Assembly (NCBI GenBank): GCA_964036045.1
Contig: OZ038381.1
Coordinates: 2,242,928-2,306,927 of the forward strand
Length of the DNA stretch: 64,000 nt
Direction: 5' to 3'
Source: Eutreptiella sp. 'Long Island Sound 2002'
Taxonomy: Eukaryota > Euglenozoa > Euglenophyceae > Eutreptiales > Eutreptiaceae
Shown here: piece by piece, positions 38,490 through 49,190 of the stretch
Layout: each line of letters starts with the position of its first letter
How positions within the stretch are numbered: position 1 is the first letter of the stretch
Position numbers and translations under genes: made by a program
The notes under the pieces: generated by a model
Seen by the model: the letters and a program-made list of their open reading frames with translations, nothing else
The model's database searches: none
Told to the model about the DNA's origin: nothing

Positions 38490-41400
38490 AACATGTTCCG
38501 GAAGGACCGGAACATGTTCCGGAAGCACCCGAACATGTTCCGGAAGGACCGGAACATGTTCCGGAAGGACCGGAACAAGTTCCGGAAGCGACAGAAACAT
38601 GTTCCGGAAGGACCGGAACATGTTCCGGAAGCGCCGGAACATGTTCCGGAAGGACCGGAACATGTTCCGGAAGGACCGGAACATGTTCCGGAAGCACCGG
38701 AACATGTTCCGAAAGGCCGGAACATGTTCCGGAAGCGCCGGAACATGTTCCGGAAGCGCCGGATCATGTTCCGGAAGCGCCGGAACATGTTCCGGAAGCG
38801 CCAGAACATGTTCTGGAAGCGCCAGAACATGTTCCGGAAGGACCGGAACATGTTCCGGAAGCACCGGAACATGTTCCGGAGGGACCGGAACATGTTCCGG
38901 AAGGACCCTAACATGTTCCGGAAGGACCGGAACATGTTCCGCAAGCAGCGGAACATGTTCCGGAAGCGCCGGAACACGTTCCGGAAGCGCCGGAACGTGT
39001 TCCGGAAGGACCGGAACATGTTCCGGAAGGACCGGAACATGTTCCGGAAGCACCGGATCATGTTCCGGAGGGACCGGAACATGTTCCGGAAGCGCCGGGA
39101 CATGTTCCGGAAGGACCGGAACATGTTCCGGAAGCACCGGAAAATGTTCCGGAAGCACCGGAACATGTTCCGGAAGCGCCGGAACATGTTCCGGAAGGAC
39201 CGGAACATGTTCCGGAAGCACCGGAACATGTTCCGGAAGCAGCGGAACATGTTCCGGAAGGACCGGAACATGTTCCGGAAGCGCCGGAACATGTTCCGGA
39301 AGCGCCGGAACATGTTCCGGAAGGACCGGAACATGTTCCGGAAGCACCGGAACATGTTCCGGAAGCGCCGGAACATGTTCCGGAAGCGCCAGAACATGTT
39401 CCGGAAGGACCGGAACATGTTCCGGAAGCACCGGAACATGTTCCGGAAGCAGCGGAACATGTTCCGGAAGCACCGGAACATGTTCCGGAAGCGCCGGAAC
39501 ATGTTCCGGAAGCGCCGGAACATGTTCCGGAAGGACCGGAACATGTTCCGGAAGCACCGGAACATGTTCCGGAAGCACCGGAACATGTTCCGGAAGCACC
39601 GGAACATGTTCCGGAAGCACCGGAACATGTTCCGGAAGCACCGGAACATGTTCCGGAAGCACCGGAACATGTTCCGGAAGCACCGGATCATGTTCCGGAA
39701 GCGCCGGATCATGTTCCGGAAGCACCGGAACATGTTCCGGAAGCGCCGGAACATGTTCCGGAAGCGCCGGAACATGTTCCGGAAGGACCGGAACATGTTC
39801 CGGAAGGACCAGAACATGTTCCGGAAGCACCGGAAGATGTTCCGGAAGCACCGGAACATGTTCCGGAAGCACCGGAACATGTTCCGGAAGCACCGGAACA
39901 TGTTCCGGAAGCACCGGAACATGTTCCGGAAGCGCCGGAACATGTTCCGGAAGCGCCGGAACATCCGGAAGCGCCGGAACATGTTCCGGAAGCGCCGGAA
40001 CATGTTCCGGAAGGACCCGAACATGTTCCGGAAGGACCCGAACATGTTCCGGAAGCACCGGAACATGTTCCGGAAGCACCGGATCATGTTCCGGAAGCAC
40101 CGGATCATGTTCCGGAGGGACCGGAACATGTTCCGGAAGCGCCGGGACATGTTCCGGAAGGACCGGAACATGTTCCGGAAGCACCGGAAAATGTTCCGGA
40201 AGCACCGGATCATGTTCCGGAAGGACCGGAACATGTTCCGGAAGCGCCGGAACATGTTCCGGAAGGACCGGAACATGTTCCGGAAGCACCGGAACATGTT
40301 CCGGAAGCAGCGGAACATGTTCCGGAAGCACCGGAACATGTTCCGGAAGCACCGGAACATGTTCCGGAAGCACCGGATCATGTTCCGGAAGCGCCGGAAC
40401 ATGTTCCGGAAGCGCCAGAACATGTTCCGGAAGGACCGGAACATGTTCCGGAAGGACCGGAACATGTTCCGGAAGCACCGGAACATGTTCCGGAAGGACC
40501 CGAACATGTTCCGGAAGGACCCGAACATGTTCCGGAAGCACCGGAACATGTTCCGGATGCACCGGAACATGTTCCGGAAGCGCCGGAACATGTTCCGGAA
40601 GCACCGGAACATGTTCCGGGAGCGCCGGAACATGTTCCGGAAGGACCGGAACATGTTCCGGAAGGACCGGAACATGTTCCAGAAGCGCCAGAAAATGTTC
40701 CGGAAGGACCGGAACATGTTCCGGAAGCGCCGGAACGTGTTCCGGAAGGACCCGAAAATGTTCCGGAAGGACCCGAACATGTTCCGGAAGCACCGGAACA
40801 TGTTCCGGAAGCACCGGAAAATGTTCCGGAAGCGCCGGAAAATGTTCCGGAAGCGCCGGAACATGTTCCGGAAGCACCGGAACATGTTCCGGAAGCGCCA
40901 GAACATGTTCCGGAAGCGCCGGAACATGTTCCGGAAGGACCGGAACATGTTCCGGAAGGACCCGAACATGTTCCGGAAGGACCCGAACATGTTCCGGAAG
41001 CACCGGAACATGTTCCGGAAGCACCGGAACATGTTCCGGAAGCGCCGGAACATGTTCCGGAAGCACCGGAACATGTTCCGGGAGCGCCGGAACATGTTCC
41101 GGAAGGACCGGAACATGTTCCGGAAGGACCGGAACATGTTCCAGAAGCGCCAGAAAATGTTCCGGAAGGACCGGAACATGTTCCGGAAGCGCCGGAACAT
41201 GTTCCGGAAGGACCCGAACATGTTCCGGAAGGACCCGAACATGTTCCGGAAGCACCGGAACACGTTCCGGAAGCACCGGAAAATGTTCCGGAAGCGCCGG
41301 AAAATGTTCCGGAAGCGCCGGAACATGTTCCGGAAGCACCGGAACATGTTCCGGAAGCGCCGGAACATGTTCCGGAAGGACCCGAAAATGTTCCGGAAGG

Positions 41401-43659
41401 ACCCAAACATGTTCCGGAAGCGCCGGAAAATGTTCCGGAAGGACCGGAACATGTTCCGGAAGCGCCGAAACATGTTCCGGAAGCGCCGGAACATGTTCCG
41501 GAAGGACTGGAACATGTTCCGGAACGACCGGAACATGTTCCGGAAGCGCCGAAACATGTTCCGGAAGGACCCGAACATGTTCCGACCGGAACATGTTCCG
41601 GAAGGACCTGAACATGTTCCGGAAGGACCGGAACATGTTCCGGAAGCGCCGGAACATGTTCCGGAAGGACCGGAACATGTTCCGGAAGCGCCGGAACATG
41701 TTCCGGAAGCGCCGGAACATGTTCCGGAAGGACCGGAACATGTTCCGGAAGGACTGGAACATGTTCCGGAAGCACCGGAAAATGTTCCGGAAGCACCGGA
41801 TCATGTTCCGGAAGCACCGGATCATGTTCCGGAAGCGCCGGAACATGTTCCGGAAGCGCCGGAACATGTTCCGGAAGGACCGGATCATGTTCCGGAAGGA
41901 CCGGAACATGTTCGGGAAGGACCGGAACATGTTCCGGAAGCGCCGGAACCATGTTCCGGAAGGACCGGAACATGTTCCGGAAGGACCGGAACATGTTCCG
42001 GAAGCGCCGGAACATGTTCCGGAAGGACCGGAACATGTTCCGGAAGCACCGGAACATGTTCCGGAAGCACCGGAACATGTTCTGGAAGCACCGGAACATG
42101 TTCCGGAGGCACCGGGACATGTTCCGGAAGCACCGGATCATGTTCCGGAAGCGCCGGAACATGTTCCGGAAGCGCCGGAACATGTTCCGGAAGCGCCGGA
42201 ACATGTTCCGGAAGGACCGGACATGTTCCGGAAGCACCGGAACATGTTCCGGGAGGGCCGGAACATGTTCCGGAAGCACCGGAACATGTTCCGGAAGCAC
42301 CGGAACATGTTCCGGAAGCACCGGAACATGTTCCGGGAGGGCCGGAACATGTTCCGGAAGCACCGGAACATGTTCCGGAAGCACCGGAACATGTTCCGGA
42401 AGCACCCGAACATGTTCCGGAAGGACCGGAACATGTTCCGGAAGGACCGGAACATGTTCCGGAAGCGACAGAAACATGTTCCGGAAGGACCGGAACATGT
42501 TCCGGAAGCGCCGGAACATGTTCCCGAATCGCCGGAACATGTTCCGGAAGGACCGGAACATGTTCCGGAAGCACCAGAACATGTTCCGGAAGCGCCGGAA
42601 CATGTTCCGGAAGCGCCGGATCATGTTCCAGAAGCGCCGGAACATGTTCCGGAAGCGCCAGAACATGTTCCGGAAGGACCGGAACATGTTCCGGAAGCAC
42701 CGGAACATGTTCCGGAAGCACCGGAGCATGTTCCGGAGGGACCGGAACATGTTCCGGAAGGACCCTAACATGTTCCGGAAGGACCGGAACATGTTCCGGA
42801 AGCAGCGGAACATGTTCCGGAAGCGCCGGAACATGTTCCGGAAGGACCGGAACATGTTCCGGAAGGACCGGAACATGTTCCGGAAGCACCGGATCATGTT
42901 CCGGAGGGACCGGAACATGTTCCGGAAGCGCCGGGACATGTTCCGGAAGGACCGGAACATGTTCCGGAAGCACCGGAAAATGTTCCGGAAGCACCGGATC
43001 ATGTTCCGGAAGGACCGGAACATGTTCCGGAAGCGCCGGAACATGTTCCGGAAGCGCCGGAACATGTTCCGGAAGGACCGGAACATGTTCCGGAAGCACC
43101 GGAACATGTTCCGGAAGCAGCGGAACATGTTCCGGAAGCACCGGAACATGTTCCGGAAGCGCCGGAACATGTTCCGGAAGGACCGGAACATGTTCCGGAA
43201 GCGCCGGAACATGTTCCGGAAGCGCCGGAACATGTTCCGGAAGCACCGGAACATGTTCCGGAAGCACCGGAACATGTTCCGGAAGCACCGGAACATGTTC
43301 CGGAAGCGCCGGAACATGTTCCGGGAGCGCCGGAACATGTTCCAGAAGGACCGGAACATGTTCCGGAAGGACCGGAACATGTTCCGGAAGCGCCGGAACA
43401 TGTTCCGGAAGGACCACAACATGTTCCGGAAGCACCCGAACATGTTCCGGAAGGACCGGAACATGTTCCGGAAGGACCGGAACATGTTCCGGAAGGACCG
43501 GAACATGTTCCGGAAGCGACAGAAACATGTTCCGGAAGGACCGGAACATGTTCCGGAAGCGCCGGAACATGTTCCGGAAACACCGGAACATGTTCCGGAA
43601 GCACCGGAACATGTTCCGGAAACACCGGAACATGTTCCGGAAGCGCCGGAACATGTTCC

Positions 43660-43733
43660 GATGCTTCCGGAACATGTTCCGAAAGCACCGGAACATGTTC
43701 CGGTGCCTCCGGAACATGTTCCGGTCTCGCCGG
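43660..43733 (-). repeat. Inverted-spacer cassette, copy 3
   Basis: It has the same order of four spacer variants as copies 1 and 2. It is preceded by three GAAACACC-spaced units not seen before the other copies. GCGACAGAAAC follows at 43,811, and a TTCCCGAATCGCC unit follows near 43,867, as after copy 1 near 37,648. Confidence 0.85.
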
Positions 43734-46700
43734 AACATGTTCCGGAAGGACCGGAACATGTTCCGGAAGGACCGGAACATGTTCCGGAAGGACCGGAACA
43801 TGTTCCGGAAGCGACAGAAACATGTTCCGGAAGGACCGGAACATGTTCCGGAAGCGCCGGAACATGTTCCCGAATCGCCGGAACATGTTCCGGAAGGACC
43901 GGAACATGGTCCGGAAGCACCGGAACATGTTCCGGAAGGCCGGAACATGTTCCGGAAGCGCCGGAACATGTTCCGGAAGCGCCGGATCATGTTCCGGAAG
44001 CGCCGGAACATGTTCCGGAAGCGCCAGAACATTTTCTGGAAGCGCCAGAACATGTTCCGGAAGGACCGGAACATGTTCCGGAAGCACCGGAACATGTTCC
44101 GGAGGGACCGGAACATGTTCCGGAAGGACCGGAACATGTTCCGGAAGGACCGGAACATGTTCCGGAAGCGCCGGAACATGTTCCGGAAGGACCGGAACAT
44201 GTTCCGGAAGCGCCGGAACATGTTCCGGAAGCGCCGGAACATGTTCCGGAAGGACCGGAACATGTTCCGGAAGCACCGGAACATGTTCCGGAAGCGCCGG
44301 AACATGTTCCGGAAGGACCGGAACATGTTCCGGAAGCGCCGGATCATGTTCCGGAAGCGCCGGAACATGTTCCGGAAGCGCCGGAACATGTTCCGGAAGC
44401 GCCGGAACATGTTCCGGAAGGACCGGAACATGTTCCGGAAGGACCGGAACATGTTCCGGAAGCACCGGAACATGTTCCGGAAGCGCCGGAACATGTTCCG
44501 GAAGCGCCGGAACATGTTCCGGAAGCGCCGGAACATGTTCCGGAAGCGCCGGAACATGTTCCGGAAGCGCCGGAACATGTTCCGGAAGGATCCGAACATG
44601 TTCCGGAAGCACCGGAACATGTTCCGGAAGCGCCGGAACATGTTCCGGAAGCACCGGAACATGTTCCGGGAGCGCCGGAACATGTTCCGGAAGGACCGGA
44701 ACATGTTCCGGAAGGACCGGAACATGTTCCGGAAGCGCCGGAACATGTTTCGGAAGGACCGGAACATGTTCCGGAAGCGCCGGAACATGTTCCGGAAGGA
44801 CCCGAACATGTTCCGGAAGGACCCGAACATGTTCCGGAAGCACCGGAACATGTTCCGGAAGCACCGGAAAATGTTCCGGAAGCGCCGGAAAATGTTCCGG
44901 AAGCGCCGGAACATGTTCCGGAAGCACCGGAACATGTTCCGGAAGGACCGGAACATGTTCCGGAAGCACCGCCGGAACATGTTCCGGAAGCGCCGGAACA
45001 TGTTCCGGAAGCACCGGAACATGTTCCGGAAGCGCCGGAACATGTTCCGGAGGCGCCGGAACATGTTCCGGAAGCACCGGAACATGTTCCGGAAGCGCCG
45101 GAACATGTTCCGGAAGGACCCGAACATGTTCCGGAAGGACCCAAACATGTTCCGGAAGGACCGGAACATGTTCCGGAAGCGCCGAGACATGTTCCGGAAG
45201 CGCCAGAACATGTTCCGGAAGGACTGGAACATGTTCCGGAAGGACCGGAACATGTTCCGGAAGCGCCGGAACATGTTCCGGAAGGACCCGAACATGTTCC
45301 GGAAGGACCGGAACATGTTCCGGAAGGACCCGAACATGTTCCGGAAGGACCGGAACATGTTCCGGAAGCGCCGGAACATGTTCCGGAAGGACCGGAACAT
45401 GTTCTGGAAGCGCAGGAACATGTTCCGGAAGGACCGGAACATGTTCCGGAAGCGCCGGAACATGTTCCGGAAGGACCGGAACATGTTCCGGAAGGACCGG
45501 AACATGTTCCGGAAGCACCGGAAAATGTTCCGGAAGCACCGGATCATGTTCCGGAAGCACCGGATCATGTTCCGGAAGCGCCGGAACATGTTCCAGAAGC
45601 GCCGGAACATGTTCCGGAAGGACCGGAACATGTTCCGGAAGGACCGGAACATGTTCGGGAAGGACCGGAACATGTTCCGGAAGCACCGGAACTTGTTCCG
45701 GAAGCACCGGAACATGTTCCGGAAGCACCGGAACATGTTCCGGAGGCACCGGAACATGTTCCGGAAGCACCGGATCATGTTCCGGAAGCGCCGGATCATG
45801 TTCCGGAAGCACCGGAACATGTTCCGGAAGCGCCGGAACATGTTCCGGAAGGACCGGAACATGTTCCGGAAGGACCGGAACATGTTCCGGAAGCACCGGA
45901 ACATGTTCCGGGAGGGCCGGAACATGTTCCGGAAGCACCGGAACATGTTCCGGAAGCGCCGGAACATGTTCCGGAAGGACCCGAACATGTTCTGGAAGGA
46001 CCCGAACATGTTCCGGAAGCACCGGAACATGTTCCAGAAGCATCGGAACATGTTCCGGAAGCGCCGGAACATGTTCCGGAAGCACCGGAACATGTTCCGG
46101 AAGGACCTGAACATGTTCCGGAAGCGCCGGAACATGTTCCGGAAGCGCCGGAACATGTTCCGGGAGCGCCGGAACATGTTCCGGAAGGACCGGAACATGT
46201 TCCGGAAGGACCGGAACATGTTCCGGAAGCGCCGGAACATGTTCCGGAAGGACCGGAACATGTTCCGGAAGCGCCGGAACATGTTCCGGAAGGACCCGAA
46301 CATGTTCCGGAAGGACCCGAACATGTTCCGGAAGCACCGGAACATGTTCCGGAAGCGCCGGAACATGTTCCAGAAGGACCCGAACATGTTCCGGAAGGAC
46401 CCAAACATGTTCCGGAAGCGCCGGAACATGTTCCCGAAGGACCGGTACATGTTCCGGAAGCGCCGGAAAATGTTCCGGAAGCGCCGGAACATGTTCCGGA
46501 AGAACTGGAACATGTTCCGGAAGTACCGGAACATGTTCCGGAAGCGCCGGAACATGTTCCGGAAGGACCGGAACATGTTCCGGAAGGACCCGAACATGTT
46601 CCGGAAGGACCCGAACATGTTCCGGAAGGACCGGAACATGTTCCGGAAGGACCAGAACATGTTCCGGAAGCGCCGGAACATGTTCCGGAAGGACCGGAAC

Positions 46701-47881
46701 ATGTTCCGGAAGCGCCGGAACATGTTCCAAGAGCGCCGGAACATGTTCCGGAAGGACCGGAACATGTTCCGGAAGGACCGGAACATGTTCCGGAAGCGCC
46801 GAAATATGTTCCGGAAGGACCGGAACATGTTCCGGAAGCGCCGGAACATGTTCCGGAAGCACCGGAACATGTTCCGGAAGGACCGGAACATGTTCCGGAA
46901 GCACCGCCGGAACACGTTCCGGAAGCGCCGGAACGTGTTCCGGAAGCGCCGGAACATGTTCCGGAAGCGCCGGAACATGTTCCGGAGGCGCCGGAACATG
47001 TTCCGGAAGCACCGGAACATGTTCCGGAAGGACCGGAACATGTTCCGGAAGCACCGCCGGAACATGTTCCGGAAGCGCCGGAACATGTTCCGGAAGGACC
47101 GGAACATGTTCCGGAAGCACCGCCGGAACATGTTCCGGAAGCGCCGGAACATGTTCCGGAGGCGCCGGAACATGTTCCGGAAGCACCGGAACATGTTCCG
47201 GAAGCGCCGGAACATGTTCCGGAAGGACCCGAACATGTTGCGGAAGGACCCAAACATGTTCCGGAAGCGCCGGAACATGTTCCGGAAGGACCGGAACATG
47301 TTCCAGAAGCGCCGAAACATGTTCCGGAAGCGCCGGAACATGGTCCGGAAGGACTGGAACATGTTCCGGAAGGACCGGAACATGTTCCGGAAGGACCGGA
47401 ACATGTTCCGGAAGCACCGGAACATGTTCCGGAAGCACCGGAACATGTTCCGGAAGCCGCGCAACATGTTCCGGAAGCATTCCGGAAGCACCGGAACATG
47501 TTCCGGAAGCGCCGGAACATGTTCCGGAAGCGCCGGAACATGTTCCGGAAGGACCGGAACATGTTCCGGAAGCGCCGGAACATGTTCCGGAAGCACCGGA
47601 ACATGTTCCGGAAGCACCGGAACATGTTCCGGAAGCACCGGAACATGTTCCGGAAGCACCGCAACATGCTCCGGAAGGACCGGAACATGTTCCGGAAGCA
47701 CCGGAACATGTTCCGGAAGGACCCAGAACATGTTCCGGAAGGACCCGAACATGTTCCGGAAGCACCGGAACATGTTCCGGAAGCACCGGAACATGTTCCG
47801 GAAGCGCCGGAACATGTTCCGCAAGCGCCGCAACATGTTCCGGAAGGACCGGAACATGTTCCGGAAGCGCCGGAACATGTT
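43734..47881. repeat. Satellite A terminal domain next to satellite B
   Basis: This is a 21-bp array rich in GGACCCGAAC and GGACCCAAAC variants. It has 24-bp CACCGCC units at 44,967, 46,902, 47,052 and 47,118. The 46.9-47.2 kb stretch resembles a tandem set of about 66-150 bp around these longer units, with an AGGCG spacer (GGAGGCGCC) following each. The last 450 bp are visibly degraded: the partial unit at about 47,476-47,490, CGCAACATG variants and the extra base near 47,724. No non-repeat sequence separates it from satellite B. Confidence 0.83.
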
Positions 47882-47885
47882 CCGG
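47882..47885. other. Satellite A / satellite B junction
   Basis: The last complete satellite A palindrome occupies 47,870-47,885. Its terminal CCGG is also the start of the first satellite B element, CCGGGGAGGATGC. The two arrays therefore meet with no intervening sequence and a 4-bp shared tract. Satellite A is irregular just upstream: a partial unit near 47,476-47,490 (GGAAGCATTCCGG), GCAACATG variants near 47,460 and 47,830, and an extra base near 47,724. Edge degeneration of this kind is typical of satellite borders. Microhomology-mediated joining is an inference. Confidence 0.9.
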
Positions 47886-49190
47886 GGAGGATGCGGGGAG
47901 GATCGGGGAGGATGCGGGGAGGACCGGGGAGGATGCGGAGAGGATGCGGGGAGGATGCGAGGAGGATCGGGGAGGATGCGGGGAGGATCGGGGAGGATGC
48001 GGGGAGGATCGGGGAGGATTCGGGGAGGACTGCGGAGGATGCGGGAAGGATCGGGGAGGATGCGGGGAGGATCGGGGCGGATGCGGGGAGGACCGGGGAG
48101 GATGCGGCGAGGACCGGGGAGGATGCGGGGAGGATCGGGGAGGATGCGGGGAGGACCGGGGAGGATGCGGGGATGATCGGGGAGGATGCGGGGAGGACCG
48201 GGGAGGATGCGGGGAGGACCAGGGAGGATGCGGGGAGGATCGGGGAGGATGCGGGGAGGACCGGGGAGGATGCGGGGAGGATCGGGGAGGATGCGGGGAG
48301 GATGCGGGGAGGATGCGGAGAGGATGCGGGGAGGACCGGGGAGGATGCGGGGAGGATCGGGGAGGATGCGGGGAGGACCGGGGAGGATGCGGGGAGGATC
48401 GGCGAGGATGCGGGGAGGATGCGGGGAGGATGCGGGGAGGATGCGGGGAGGATGCGGGGAGGACCGGGGAGGATGCGGGGAGACTGCGGGGAGGATGCGG
48501 GGAGGATGTGAGGAGGATGCGGGGAGGATGCGGGGAGGATCGGGGAGGATGCGGGGAGGACCGGGGAGGATGCGGAGAGGATGCGGGGAGGATGCGAGGA
48601 GGATCGGGGAGGATGCGGGGAGGATCGGGGAGGATGCGGGGAGGACCGGGGAGGATGCGGGAAGGATCAAGGAGGATGCGGGGAGGATCGGGGCGGATGC
48701 GGGGAGGACCGGGGAGGAGGCGGGGAGAACCGGGGAGGATGAGGGGAGAACCGGGGAGGATGCCGGGAGGATCGGGGAGGATGCGGGGAGGACCGAGAGG
48801 ATGTGGGGAGGACCGGGGAGGATGCGGGGAGGGCCGGGGAGTAGGCGGGGAGGACCGGGGAGGATGCGGGGAGGATCGGGGAGGATGCGGGGAGGATCGG
48901 GGAGGATGCGGGGAGGACCGGAAAGGATGCGGGGAGGAGCGGGGAGGATGCGGGGAGGACCGGGGAGGATGCGGGGAGGTTGGGGAGGATGCGGGGAGGA
49001 CCGGGGAGGATGCGGGGAGGACCGGGGGGGATGCGGGGAGGATCGGGGAGGATGCGGGGAGGATCGGGGTGGATGCGGGGAGGACCGGGGAGGATGCGGG
49101 GAGGATCGGGGAGGATGCGGGGAGGACCAGGGAGGATGCGGGGAGGACCGGGGAGGATGCGGGGAGGCCCGGGGAGGATGCGGGGAGGAT
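47886..49190. repeat. Satellite B gamma + delta blocks, copy 1
   Basis: The gamma signature is GGATTCGGGG near 48,016, then ACTGCGGAGG, a GATGATCGG at 48,172, and GGGGAGACTGCGG near 48,476. The delta signature follows: GAGGAGGCGGGGAGAACC near 48,714, GACCGAGAGGATGTGG near 48,791, and GGGCCGGGGAGTAGGC with GTAGG at 48,841. Between them the array is regular 11+10 dimers plus short 11-mer runs. There is no non-repeat sequence. Confidence 0.85.

Larger units (their letters stand above)
37421..43733. repeat. Satellite A domain with inverted-spacer cassettes
   Basis: This is a 21-bp array bounded by copies of the inverted-spacer cassette at 37,421, 38,416 and 43,660. The +1 variant GCGACAGAAAC occurs at 37,592, 38,588, 42,465 and 43,516 (next at 43,811). 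Irregular units include a 1-bp shorter spacer (GGAAGGCCGG near 37,718), fused spacers (GGAAGCAGCGGAAGCG near 38,205), a 3-bp deletion near 39,961 shared in form with 31,225, and TTCCGACCGG near 41,581. Long runs of AAGCA-spaced units lie at about 39,540-39,690 and 42,230-42,420, interrupted by GGGAGGGCC. No double spacers were seen here. Confidence 0.83.
1..47885. repeat. Satellite A: 21-bp palindromic tandem array
   Basis: About 2,280 head-to-tail units, each a 16-bp perfect palindrome (CCGGAACATGTTCCGG) plus a 5-bp spacer. The main spacers are AAGCG, AAGCA and AAGGA; minor ones include AGGCA, AGGGA, AAGGG, AATCG and GAGCA. Consensus GC is about 62%. Sixteen of 21 bases read the same on both strands, so only the spacer gives the array a direction, and it is + almost throughout. 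Common variants are CCGG to CCAG or CTGG, GAACATG to GAAAATG, and GGACCGG to GGACCCG. Unit length is tightly 21 bp. Exceptions are 26-bp double-spacer units, 24-bp CACCGCC units and scattered 1-3 bp indels. All six frames of the consensus lack stops, so the long open frames here carry no evidence of coding. The array starts before base 1. It is satellite DNA by structure; transcription and function are unknown. Confidence 0.98.

Noticed and set aside
1-47885. CRISPR array (short palindromic repeats with spacers)
   Set aside because: Spacers are 5 bp, nearly invariant and not unique. Repeats are 16 bp and number over two thousand, and no cas genes are present.
1-47885. Glucocorticoid/androgen response elements
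   Set aside because: The half-sites GGAACA and TGTTCC are present but abut with no 3-bp gap, which does not fit the AGAACAnnnTGTTCT architecture.
1-47885. LexA/DinR (SOS) operators
   Set aside because: The GAAC and GTTC arms are separated by 2 bp rather than 4, and a bacterial operator array of this size is implausible.
1-47885. CENP-B box in satellite A
   Set aside because: The unit has TTCCGGAAGCG where the box core needs TTCG, then A and CGGG at fixed spacing. The required TTCG and spacing are absent from the consensus.
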